Shown here one piece after another: positions 1 through 8,090 of a stretch of 43,246 nt of DNA (position 1 is its first letter; every line of letters begins with the position of its first letter). The translations under genes were made by a program, and so were the position numbers. Under the pieces are notes generated by a model, which searched no databases, had not been told where the DNA came from, and saw only the letters and a program-made list of their open reading frames with translations. The stretch is from Sphaerospermopsis aphanizomenoides BCCUSP55 (GTDB lineage: Bacteria > Cyanobacteriota > Cyanobacteriia > Cyanobacteriales > Nostocaceae), in the NCBI RefSeq assembly GCF_001586785.1, contig NZ_LUFH02000054.1, forward strand, positions 1 to 43,246, given 5' to 3'.

Positions 1-1
1 T

Positions 2-121
2 GATGCTGAAAAAGCTGATGGTAAACCAGTAGCACTGGTGAGAATGAGGGTAGCAGTAAAAGCTGTAAAACTGCTGTTCAAAATGCTGATTGAGGTCAGG
101 AAAGAAGCAGAAAAGTTTTAG
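2..121 (+). CDS. 3' end of an unidentified gene (partial)
   Basis: An open frame runs in from the left edge for 39 codons to a TAG at 119-121. The visible residues are mostly Lys, Ala, Val, Leu and Glu, and the end reads LLFKMLIEVRKEAEKF, which suggests an amphipathic C-terminal helix. No domain can be recognised from so little sequence, and the start lies outside the window. It could also be a chance open frame, since only 120 bases are visible. Confidence 0.35.
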   Translation, partial: DAEKADGKPVALVRMRVAVKAVKLLFKMLIEVRKEAEKF

Positions 122-528
122 ACTGAATCTTGACAAAAGAGGTAGAAAGAATTGATACTTAGTTAATAACACTGATATCAGAAAGTAAAATACTGATGTA
201 AAAATTGCTAAAACTATTCGTGTTGTGTTTATTCAAAAATCCTTTCGTCAATATTACTTAAGACGAAAGTGTTCGGAAGATGTTTTTCAAGTAACAAACC
301 GCGCTGAAAAACTACTGTAACAGATGAATAAATTAATCATGTTTGGCTAAAACTGTGTCAGGTTATTTAGGGATTAACAGACCCCATGCTGGTATTGAAG
401 TCAGAAGTAAAATCTGCAATTGTATAGCTTTTAGACAGCATAAATCTGGTTAGTTATATCAACTGATTGTTGTATTTACTTAAAAAATCAACTTCTATAC
501 CAATCAAATTCAGTGAGGATGAGGACGA
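122..528. other. Gene-free stretch upstream of the anchor-protein gene
   Basis: There is no credible open frame or RNA gene here. A TTGACA at 130-135 is followed 18 bases later by GATACT at 154-159, a weak promoter-like pair nearly 400 bases from the next start. The ribosome binding site for the next gene is the GAGGATGAGG stretch just before position 529. Confidence 0.4.
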
Positions 529-1311
529 ATGACCTACAAGACTAAATCCGCTTTTTTTCCGCCCAAAACACTTGTAATTTTGGCTACAGCTTCTCTGTGT
601 TCATTAGCAATTTCTCCCCAGGCTGAAGCTCTTACTTCATTAGGATCTTACACCGATTCATTCACTAATCAGATTACAGAACTTAATGGCACTCCTCTAT
701 TAACACTTCCTAAGTACAATGGTCCTGATACTTTACAGCAGGTAGTATTTACTGTCAGTTCCACATTGGCTAGTTCAGGTACTGTTACTAATACAGCTTC
801 AAACTCCCAGACTTTTACGGTTACTCTCTCTTCGGATTATTATGATCTGTACGCATCTACTGGCTCTCCTGCGGCTTTATCAGCCTTGGTCAATCCAGGT
901 ACAGGTGCTACTTTCTCACCTTTTTATGACTCTGGTGTTACACAAATCGGTCGAACAAGATACGTCGGCTTGGCCGCTGGTGGTTCAGCCAATTTTGGAC
1001 CTTTCAGTGTTAATGGCTCTACTGGTTACACTTTTACCAATCCCACTGATGTTGCAGGATTTGTAGGTTCAGGCACTTACTCTTTTGAGCCTTTTACTGG
1101 TATGGTAACATCTATTTCTGGAGGGGGTGGTAATGTTGCCACTAATGTTACCACATTGGCATCAACATCTATTACAGTAGAATACTTTGGTACTGTTACT
1201 CCTGTTCCCTTTGGATTTTCCACAAATGCGAGTTTAGTAGTATTTGGTGGTGTATTCTATGGTTTCAATAAACTCAGAAAAAACATGGCGGCAAAAAAGT
1301 CTCAGGCGTAA
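529..1311 (+). CDS. Secreted PEP-CTERM-like anchor protein (choice-of-anchor type)
   Basis: The 260-residue product has an N-terminal signal peptide: hydrophobic core about residues 14-27, then a likely cleavage after SPQAEA. The middle is rich in Ser, Thr, Gly and Asn with beta-strand character, as in cyanobacterial surface proteins. The C-terminus has a short sorting-type tail, with VPFG at about residue 227, a hydrophobic stretch (SLVVFGGVFYGFN) and a basic end (KLRKNMAAKK). That layout matches PEP-CTERM-like anchors of cyanobacteria, which exosortase-type enzymes are thought to process. I infer export and surface or exopolysaccharide association. A GAGG-rich ribosome binding site lies 5-14 bases upstream of ATG. 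A hairpin terminator follows at 1379-1399. The exact function is unknown. Confidence 0.7.
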   Translation: MTYKTKSAFFPPKTLVILATASLCSLAISPQAEALTSLGSYTDSFTNQITELNGTPLLTLPKYNGPDTLQQVVFTVSSTLASSGTVTNTASNSQTFTVTLSSDYYDLYASTGSPAALSALVNPGTGATFSPFYDSGVTQIGRTRYVGLAAGGSANFGPFSVNGSTGYTFTNPTDVAGFVGSGTYSFEPFTGMVTSISGGGGNVATNVTTLASTSITVEYFGTVTPVPFGFSTNASLVVFGGVFYGFNKLRKNMAAKKSQA

Positions 1312-1378
1312 AGATAGAAAACAATACTCCTGGATTTAGATTTTATTACCCCGATAAATTGGGGGATAAATTTCTCAA

Positions 1379-1412
1379 ACTCCCCTTAAAAAGGGGAGTC
1401 TGGTAGTTTTTT
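1379..1412 (+). terminator. Rho-independent terminator
   Basis: A 9-bp perfect stem (ACTCCCCTT at 1379-1387, AAGGGGAGT at 1391-1399) with an AAA loop is followed within ten bases by a T-run. It sits between two converging genes and suits the plus-strand anchor-protein gene. A weaker CCCC/GGGG pair lies just upstream, around 1349-1365. Confidence 0.65.
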
Positions 1413-1445
1413 TAAGATTTGTAGCATCTGGCAGGTAAATATAGA

Positions 1446-2798
1446 TCAACAATTCAATGCTTGCAAAAGCTGTTCAATTTCTGCTCCAGTATTATAGTGT
1501 GCTAATCCAATTCGTAGGAAGCCGCCAGAAGATTCTACACCCAACCTTTCTGTAAGTTCAATTGCGTAAAAATTACCATGCCAAGTAAATATTCCCTTTT
1601 CTCCTAACGTCTTCGCTACATCTATAGGTGTTTTTCCGGCAATTGTGATCGAAACTGTAGGAGTTCTCCACATAAATTGGTTAGGGTCTGTAATACCATA
1701 AACTTTTACACCAGGAACTTCTAACAACCCAGAAATCAACTTTTTACTTAATTCTCTTTCATACTGTTGAATTGCTGACATTGCAGCTAACAAAGCCGCA
1801 CGACGACTATGATAAGCAGATGCTAACTCATGACTTGGTTGTTCTGGAGAAGTGAGAAACCGGGGACAATGAAAAGTAGTTAAACCTTCTCTATCTGCTT
1901 CTATTAAAGAATCAAGTAATTCATTATCTAAAGTTGGAAAAACGTGACAACCCAATTTTGCTAAATAATTAATTGTGGCTATTACTCCTGCTAAACCTTC
2001 GTGATTCAAAGTTCCGGTTTCCCATCTAGAAGGAACTTCATTAGATGCAGGTCTGACTTTATAGGGAGAAAACCGCTCTAAATGTTCTCTTTTTGCGTAT
2101 AAAATACCCACGTGGGGAGCAAAGAATTTATAAGCTGAACAAACCAGAAAATCACAATTTAAATGATGAACATTAATAGGTGCATGGGGAGCATAATGAA
2201 CAGCATCGACAAAAACCAAAGCCCCAACAGCATGAGCTAATTTAACGATTTTGGCAATATCATTAATAGTTCCCACAGCGTTGGAAGCATAAGTCACCGC
2301 TACTAATTTTGTGCGAGAATTAATTTTTGCTGCTAAATCATTTAAATTGAGGGTACAGTCTTCAACATTAATATCAACAATGCGAACTTTTACACCCTTT
2401 TCTTCTAAAGCATACCAAGGGGAAATATTCGCTGCATGATCCAGTTGGGTAACAATAATTTCATCACCTGGTTGCAGTTCTCTAGCGATCGCACGACTGA
2501 CGCTAAAGGTGAGAGTGGTCATATTTGCACCAAATACCACCTCATCATTATTGCATCCTAAAAAATCTGCGATCGCTGCTCGTGCGGAATTAATCACCGC
2601 ATCCGTTCGCGCACTAGTAGCAAAATATCCATGAGCATTAGCATTAGACCTAACTAAATAATCACTCATTCCATCCAACACTGCACCCGGTACTTGAGTT
2701 CCACCAGGACCATCAAAAAAGATTGCTGGATGACCATTAATTGTTTGGGTTAATGCTGGAAATTGAGAACGAATCCATTTTATATCTAGAGATTCCAT
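1446..2798 (-). CDS. PLP-dependent aminotransferase class V, cysteine desulfurase-like (VC1184 type)
   Basis: The 450-residue enzyme has a fold-type I PLP core. The cofactor lysine is K224 in SAYKFFAPHVG, the pyridine-nitrogen Asp is D198 in FVDAVHYAPH, and a ring-stacking His is H121 in QLDHAANISPW. Overall it matches the cysteine desulfurase-like family typified by Vibrio VC1184. The C-terminal loop that carries the sulfur-accepting Cys in SufS (GHHCA) here reads FTWHGNFYA, with no Cys. Canonical desulfuration by persulfide formation is therefore doubtful, and a lyase or aminotransferase role on another substrate is possible. The gene stands alone, converging on the gene at 529 and downstream of the chemosensory operon on the same strand after a 180-base gap. 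Family assignment is firm; substrate is unknown. Confidence 0.8.
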   Translation of the reverse strand: MESLDIKWIRSQFPALTQTINGHPAIFFDGPGGTQVPGAVLDGMSDYLVRSNANAHGYFATSARTDAVINSARAAIADFLGCNNDEVVFGANMTTLTFSVSRAIARELQPGDEIIVTQLDHAANISPWYALEEKGVKVRIVDINVEDCTLNLNDLAAKINSRTKLVAVTYASNAVGTINDIAKIVKLAHAVGALVFVDAVHYAPHAPINVHHLNCDFLVCSAYKFFAPHVGILYAKREHLERFSPYKVRPASNEVPSRWETGTLNHEGLAGVIATINYLAKLGCHVFPTLDNELLDSLIEADREGLTTFHCPRFLTSPEQPSHELASAYHSRRAALLAAMSAIQQYERELSKKLISGLLEVPGVKVYGITDPNQFMWRTPTVSITIAGKTPIDVAKTLGEKGIFTWHGNFYAIELTERLGVESSGGFLRIGLAHYNTGAEIEQLLQALNC

Positions 2799-2978
2799 AA
2801 ATTTCCTGATTATTTACCTACAATACTTTGTATCTCCACAATAACCTCTTCTTCTACAATTGGCATCATCACCAGTTCCCTGACTGATTTAAGAAGTTGG
2901 GTATCTATATCTATATGTTGAAATTTTTATGTTTAATAAAAGAGAATTTTAACTTTGGTTACTATTTTCTATTCTATA

Positions 2979-4490
2979 TTATTTTTCAGTAAATTGCCAA
3001 ACACCATCCCAATTATCTGGTTTACCATTTCTCAATATATTAATGACTCGACTTAAATATAAATGGGCGGCTTTATCATCAGGATTGATAGCTAAAACTT
3101 TTTCTAAATATGTTTTGGCTTTGTCAAAATTACCCTGCCGATAATATTCTACACTCTGCTCAAAATCTGGCTGAGTTTGTAGTTTCACTAATCTGACTTC
3201 TTCTTTTTCTGCATCTAATACTTCATAAACAGAAATTGGTTCACTTCTACCCTTAACAACTACCCGGTCTAAAAAGCGAATTTGATATTTATTCACATCA
3301 CTAAGATTGCCTAAAGCTTGTTCAGAAATTAATAAAGACACGCCGTAAAATTTAGTTAATCCTTCCAAACGTGCAGTTAAATTCACATTGTCAGATAAAG
3401 CATCTCCTTGAATTCTATTTTCTTCTCCTACTATTCCTAACATCATGTGACCTACATGAATACCAATACCAATTTTAATGGGAAAATAACCATTTTCCAC
3501 CCGCTTTTTATTATATTCTTCTACTCGGTTAATTTTAGAAATACCAGCAGATATGGCATCATCCGCACCATCAGGAAACACTGCCATGATGCCATCACCT
3601 AAAAACTTGACTATCAGTCCATAATTATTACGAATTTCGGGACTAACTCGTTTTAGATAAGCATTCACAAAATTAAAGTTGTCCTGGGGTGTCATTCCTT
3701 CAGAAATGGTAGTAAAGGAACGAATATCACTGAACATGACGGCCATGATTTTACTAACATGATCACCTAACTGCACATCCGTAATACTTTCTTTACGCAA
3801 AAATCGCAGATATTCATGCGGCACATACCGTCCATAAGCTTGTAGTAAAGATTCTAGCTGGGCATTAGCATCAGTGAGTTCTTTTTCTCTAATTTTCACC
3901 GTTTTTACCATTTTAGTAAACACCCTTGCTAGTTGTCCTAGTTCGTCACTACGTTTAACAACTTCTGCTAAAATATCGGGTTGAAAAGCATCTCTTTCCA
4001 CATCAGAAGCGGCAGTTGTGACTTTGCTAACCTGTTCAATATATGCTGATTGACGCATAATTTCAGCTTTAAATAAAGCTTCAGCTTCTTGACGTTTGAG
4101 AAAGTTAATATAAGCTTGGGAATGGTAACGAATACGGGCAATTAATTCCATTGCATTGGGCAGTTTTACCAAGTAATCATTTGCTCCCAATTCAAAAGCT
4201 TTAGCTTTAATATCTGGTTCTTCTTTACTGGAAAGAACAATTAAAGGTATATTGGCTGTAGGAGAATCTTGACAACGCAGAAATTTCACTAATAATAACC
4301 CTGCCATTTGGGGCATTACTAAATCTTGTAAAATAACTGTTGGTTGACATTCTTTAGCCATTTTCATAGCTTTGGTGGGGTCATTACAGTAGTGAAAAAC
4401 AATATCAGTTTCTGGTTTTAGCATTTGATGAATAGCTTCACCAATAATATATTGATCGTCTATTAATAAAACTGTAATCTGTTCTTCCAT
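2979..4490 (-). CDS. Response regulator with class III adenylate cyclase output and TPR tail
   Basis: The 503 residues comprise, in order, a receiver (about 5-125; acidic D11/D12, phospho-acceptor D56, K109), a coiled linker (about 130-220), a class III nucleotide cyclase (about 245-430) and a short TPR-like tail (about 443-485). The cyclase keeps both metal aspartates (D255 in FSDIR, D299 in LGDG), the adenine-type lysine K295, an Asp at the base-selecting position (D363), and N370/R374 for the transition state. I therefore predict ATP to cAMP rather than cGMP. It is the last gene of the chemosensory operon, 12 bases after the MCP stop, in the place WspR (receiver-GGDEF) holds in Wsp systems. 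The hybrid CheA is the expected phosphodonor. The operon thus appears to have cAMP as its output. Confidence 0.9.
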   Translation of the reverse strand: MEEQITVLLIDDQYIIGEAIHQMLKPETDIVFHYCNDPTKAMKMAKECQPTVILQDLVMPQMAGLLLVKFLRCQDSPTANIPLIVLSSKEEPDIKAKAFELGANDYLVKLPNAMELIARIRYHSQAYINFLKRQEAEALFKAEIMRQSAYIEQVSKVTTAASDVERDAFQPDILAEVVKRSDELGQLARVFTKMVKTVKIREKELTDANAQLESLLQAYGRYVPHEYLRFLRKESITDVQLGDHVSKIMAVMFSDIRSFTTISEGMTPQDNFNFVNAYLKRVSPEIRNNYGLIVKFLGDGIMAVFPDGADDAISAGISKINRVEEYNKKRVENGYFPIKIGIGIHVGHMMLGIVGEENRIQGDALSDNVNLTARLEGLTKFYGVSLLISEQALGNLSDVNKYQIRFLDRVVVKGRSEPISVYEVLDAEKEEVRLVKLQTQPDFEQSVEYYRQGNFDKAKTYLEKVLAINPDDKAAHLYLSRVINILRNGKPDNWDGVWQFTEK

Positions 4491-4502
4491 AATCCGAACC
4501 TG

Positions 4503-6944
4503 TCACCTATTCTCTGAAACTTGAAACCGAGAAATTTCTGTTTTTAATAATTGTGCTGCTGCTGCTAATTCTTCTAAAGCATAATTAGTTTCTCGCAGTG
4601 CATCAACTGTTTGCTCAGAAGCTTCGCTTATTTGTGCCATCGCTTCACTAATTTGAATTGCTCCTTGAGACTGTTCTTGCACACGGTCACTAACTTCTTC
4701 AAACTGTGGAGGTAAGCTTTCTACTTGATTAATAACTTTGCTCATTTGATTATTAATTAAATTTACTTGTTTAACACTATTATGTACAGAGTTGGTAAAT
4801 TTATCCATTTCCATTACACCTATAGCAACTGCTGTTTGCATATCTTGAACTATTTGATCTATTTCTAAAGTAGCGATACCAGTTTGATTCGCTAAACGCC
4901 TAATTTCTCCTGCTACCACTGCAAAACCTGCCCCATATTGACCGGCTTTTTCTGCTTCTATGGCAGCATTTAATGATAAGCTATCTGTTTGAGTAGCAAA
5001 TTTATTAATTGTCAGGACAATATTATTAATATTACTGGCTTTTTTATTCATCACATCTAATTTAGATGTCAAAGAATTGGTAGCTTCTAGTAACTGTTGC
5101 ATAGTAATTTTCATTTTTTGTAATTCATCTCGGCTTTGACTAGCAGCAGTGGATGTCATGTTAGTTATATCTTCTACTTTATTGATCATGTTGACTAAAT
5201 TTCTGGAGGTAGTAGCAATTTCTTGTGCGGTTGCAGTCACTTCATTTGTAGATGCTAATTGTTCGGTAAATGTCGCTGCTAATTGTTTTCCAGAAGCGGC
5301 AATTTGGGTGCTGGAAGTTGTAATGGTTACACCAGAGTTTTGAATACTCAAAATCAAGGAATTTAAATCTTTATTCATGCTGTAAAAAGCATTTTGTAAT
5401 TTCCCAATTTCGTCTTCAATTTCTGCTAATTGAATTGGTGTAGTTAAATTACCACTGGCAATTTTTTGGGCAATGTTAACTAATTCAGAAATTTTATGAG
5501 CAACTGTGTTAAAAGCAGTTTGTAGTTTAATAATTTCGTTATTTTCTTGTGATTGCTCTATTGAATAATTACTATTAGCTATAGTTGTGGATACTTTAAC
5601 TAATTCTTCTATGGGTTTAACAAACTTATTGGCAATGACATTAGCTAAAATAGCAACTATTAATGCTAAAATTACAGCAGCCATTAATAATAGCCGTTGT
5701 AAATTATAAATTTGCTGATATGCTTCTGCTAAATTTATTTCGGAAATAATCGCCCAATTTACACCTTCAATGTTTAAAGGCGCGTACGAACTAAGCACGG
5801 TTTTATTTTGATAATTTTGATTGATAATTAATGTACCAGATTGCTTTTTAATTGCTAATTTAGCTGCTGCTGTATTCACTTGTTGCAAGAAAATTGAAGT
5901 CTTTAGTTGTTCTATTAAACGAATAGTCTTGTCTGATATACCCTGTGATTTTAAGACATTTGTATAAGCTGCGGCATCTTCCAATAACAGGCGAGAATTT
6001 GAACGCATCAATAAATCAGCACCTACCATATAAGTTTCTCCAGTATTTCCTAAACCGTCATTTTTCCAGTTTTTATTACTGGTCAAAACACGGTCGATTT
6101 GATCTATAGGTAATTGAACAGCGAGGATACCTACTAACTTTTCACCATTGTAAATAGGTGCAGCAATAAAAGCAGCAGGAGCCATATAGGATGGTTGATA
6201 TGGTTGGAAATCTACGATCTGAACCACACCCTGATGGGGATTTTTTCTCACTCTATTTACTAATTGAGCGAAGTTACTTTTTGCCAGTATGCCGGTATTT
6301 AAATTTGCACCAAAATCAGTTTCTTTATAAACTGTATAAACAATATCACTTGTATTAGGATCAATCAAAAAGAAATCATAATAACCGAATTTCTTAATCA
6401 AATTTTGAAAAAGTTTATGATATTTACCATGAATATTACTATACCTACTTCCGTCTTGTGCAGCTAGGAGTTGATCCTTTTTACCTACGGGATAGGGATT
6501 ATTAGCTAAATAATTATATTGCAAATAACGGGCAGCATTGCTAGAGGGTTTATTGGTCGATAAATTAGGTTCTTGAACAAAGGATTTACTCAGACGGGGA
6601 AAAAATTCTTGTTGATAAAAACTAATAATTTGGTTGTCCCAATCAATGGGAATAGGTTGTTGATTAATTTCTTGAAAAGCCTGATTAAATTCCATCATTG
6701 CTTCCACAACCATTCTATCTTCGGATAGAGTTTCTAAATGGTGGTGCAGGGTTTGTAAATAAAATTCAATCTGGTAGGCTTTAGAATTTCTCACACTAGT
6801 TAATTGATTAAAGATTTGTGTCTTGAGAGATTCTCTTGCCCAGGTTAACCCCAAATAGCCGACTATAAAAATAGAGCTAAAGCTGACTAATAGAAGTATG
6901 AGTTGTAATTGAGATTTAGTGCTTAAATGGTTAATTTTTTTCAT
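4503..6944 (-). CDS. Methyl-accepting chemotaxis protein with large Cache-like sensor
   Basis: The 813-residue receptor has a first membrane segment at about 14-35, a long extracytoplasmic region (about 36-415) with Cache-like features (NTGETYMVGAD, PIYNGEKLVGILAVQ), and a second membrane segment at about 417-438. One or two HAMP units follow (about 440-530), then an MCP signalling domain whose tip reads EKAGQYGAGFAVVAGEIRR. Its cytoplasmic half is closely similar to the other receptor of the operon (11657-13516), so the two are paralogues with different sensors. It lies between cheB and the cyclase regulator. The stop codon is the TGA inside AATAGGTGACAGG, a copy of the heptamer repeat found elsewhere in the window. 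ATG at 6942-6944 is the only start that keeps the basic N-terminus before the first membrane segment. Confidence 0.92.
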   Translation of the reverse strand: MKKINHLSTKSQLQLILLLVSFSSIFIVGYLGLTWARESLKTQIFNQLTSVRNSKAYQIEFYLQTLHHHLETLSEDRMVVEAMMEFNQAFQEINQQPIPIDWDNQIISFYQQEFFPRLSKSFVQEPNLSTNKPSSNAARYLQYNYLANNPYPVGKKDQLLAAQDGSRYSNIHGKYHKLFQNLIKKFGYYDFFLIDPNTSDIVYTVYKETDFGANLNTGILAKSNFAQLVNRVRKNPHQGVVQIVDFQPYQPSYMAPAAFIAAPIYNGEKLVGILAVQLPIDQIDRVLTSNKNWKNDGLGNTGETYMVGADLLMRSNSRLLLEDAAAYTNVLKSQGISDKTIRLIEQLKTSIFLQQVNTAAAKLAIKKQSGTLIINQNYQNKTVLSSYAPLNIEGVNWAIISEINLAEAYQQIYNLQRLLLMAAVILALIVAILANVIANKFVKPIEELVKVSTTIANSNYSIEQSQENNEIIKLQTAFNTVAHKISELVNIAQKIASGNLTTPIQLAEIEDEIGKLQNAFYSMNKDLNSLILSIQNSGVTITTSSTQIAASGKQLAATFTEQLASTNEVTATAQEIATTSRNLVNMINKVEDITNMTSTAASQSRDELQKMKITMQQLLEATNSLTSKLDVMNKKASNINNIVLTINKFATQTDSLSLNAAIEAEKAGQYGAGFAVVAGEIRRLANQTGIATLEIDQIVQDMQTAVAIGVMEMDKFTNSVHNSVKQVNLINNQMSKVINQVESLPPQFEEVSDRVQEQSQGAIQISEAMAQISEASEQTVDALRETNYALEELAAAAQLLKTEISRFQVSENR

Positions 6945-6968
6945 CTTATTAATAGTTGTTGTATTATT

Positions 6969-8006
6969 TTAACCCCTAGGGGATTGGATAGCAAAACTTT
7001 TTAATAAGTTGGCAGCAATAGATTCTAAAGACAATACCTGAACCGCTGCATTCAACTCCACAGCGGCTTTGGGCATTCCGTAGACAATGCAACTTTCTTG
7101 ATTTTGGGCGATGGTATGCCAACCTTGGAGTTTTAAAACACTTAATCCCTCGGCACCGTCTTTACCCATACCTGTAAGTAAAATTGCTGTTCCTTTATTT
7201 TGCCAATGTTCCGCAAGACTTTTGAAAAATACATTCACAGAAGGACGATAAGGATAATCCAGAGGATTTTGAGTATAAGTTAATGTTAAATCTGGTTTTA
7301 AACAGAGATGATCATTTGTTCCTGCTATTAAAACTGTGCCTTTTTGCAAGCGATCGCCCGGTACTGCTAATCTTACAGGTAAGGGTGTTTGCTGATTTAA
7401 CCAATCTGCAAAACCGCTGGAAAAATTACCATCAACGTGCTGAACAATTGCCACTGCCGCATTAAAATTAGCAGGTAGTTTTGATAAAATTGCTGCTAAT
7501 GCTTTGGGTCCACCAGTAGAAGCCCCAATGGCCACTAATTGCATTGATGTAAATACTTGATGGTGACGTTCTAAATTAATTTTACGGGGGATTTTCCTGG
7601 GGATAGAACTATTTTTAATTAACTTAGCAATTCTAGCTATTTTACCTAATAACTTATCAGTCATTTCTGAAAAGTTTTCTGTATCTATAACTGGCATATC
7701 AACTGCATCTAAAGCCCCGTGACCCATTGCTGCATAAACTTGAGAAATATTATCTTGTGTACTTTTAGTGACAATCAGAATGGCACAAGGTGAATTTTTC
7801 ATAATGTATTGGGTTGCTTCTGCTCCATCCATTGCCAACATCATGATATCCATTAATATTAAATCAGGACAATTTACCCGACATTTAATAATAGCTTCAT
7901 CCCCATTTTTAGCAGTCCAAGCGACTTGATAATATGGTACAGCTTGGACTATCCGCCGTAGTGTATTTAATCCTATTACTGTATGATTAACAATGGCAAT
8001 TTTCAT
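6969..8006 (-). CDS. cheB: CheB-type protein-glutamate methylesterase (WspF-like)
   Basis: The 345-residue protein has a receiver (1-125) and a CheB methylesterase domain (about 152-340). The catalytic triad is visible as S163 in GASTGGPKAL, H190 in VQHVDGNF and D283 in GMGKDGAEGL. It would remove methyl groups from, or deamidate, the receptors of this operon. The receiver keeps the phospho-acceptor D53 (LILMDIMM), but the usual acidic pair after beta-1 reads N7-H8, and the conserved Lys of the KP loop is replaced by Met (AVDMPV). WspF also has an atypical N-terminal pocket of this kind, so phosphorylation control may be altered. Transcribed between cheA and the second MCP. Confidence 0.92.
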   Translation of the reverse strand: MKIAIVNHTVIGLNTLRRIVQAVPYYQVAWTAKNGDEAIIKCRVNCPDLILMDIMMLAMDGAEATQYIMKNSPCAILIVTKSTQDNISQVYAAMGHGALDAVDMPVIDTENFSEMTDKLLGKIARIAKLIKNSSIPRKIPRKINLERHHQVFTSMQLVAIGASTGGPKALAAILSKLPANFNAAVAIVQHVDGNFSSGFADWLNQQTPLPVRLAVPGDRLQKGTVLIAGTNDHLCLKPDLTLTYTQNPLDYPYRPSVNVFFKSLAEHWQNKGTAILLTGMGKDGAEGLSVLKLQGWHTIAQNQESCIVYGMPKAAVELNAAVQVLSLESIAANLLKSFAIQSPRG

Positions 8007-8007
8007 A

Positions 8008-8090
8008 TATCAGTTATCAGTTATCACGGTTTATTGTTCACTATCGTTTATCCTTTGTCGGTTGCCACTAACAACTGACTACTGACCAAT
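8008..8090. repeat. Heptamer (STRR-like) repeats between cheA and cheB
   Basis: TATCAGT is repeated at 8008-8021 and followed by TATCA. Degenerate relatives (ACTAACAACTGACTACTGACCA type) run to about 8090. The repeat reaches into cheA: its last codons and TAG stop (CAG-TAG at 8079-8084, read on the minus strand) lie within the repeat-like tract. Confidence 0.55.

Noticed and set aside
130-159. A promoter for the anchor-protein gene (TTGACA with GATACT)
   Set aside because: The -10 box is poor and the distance to the gene is about 370 bases; kept only as a note in the gene-free stretch.
842-1066. A second frame inside the anchor-protein gene
   Set aside because: It is a shadow of the signal-peptide protein gene with no independent start signal.
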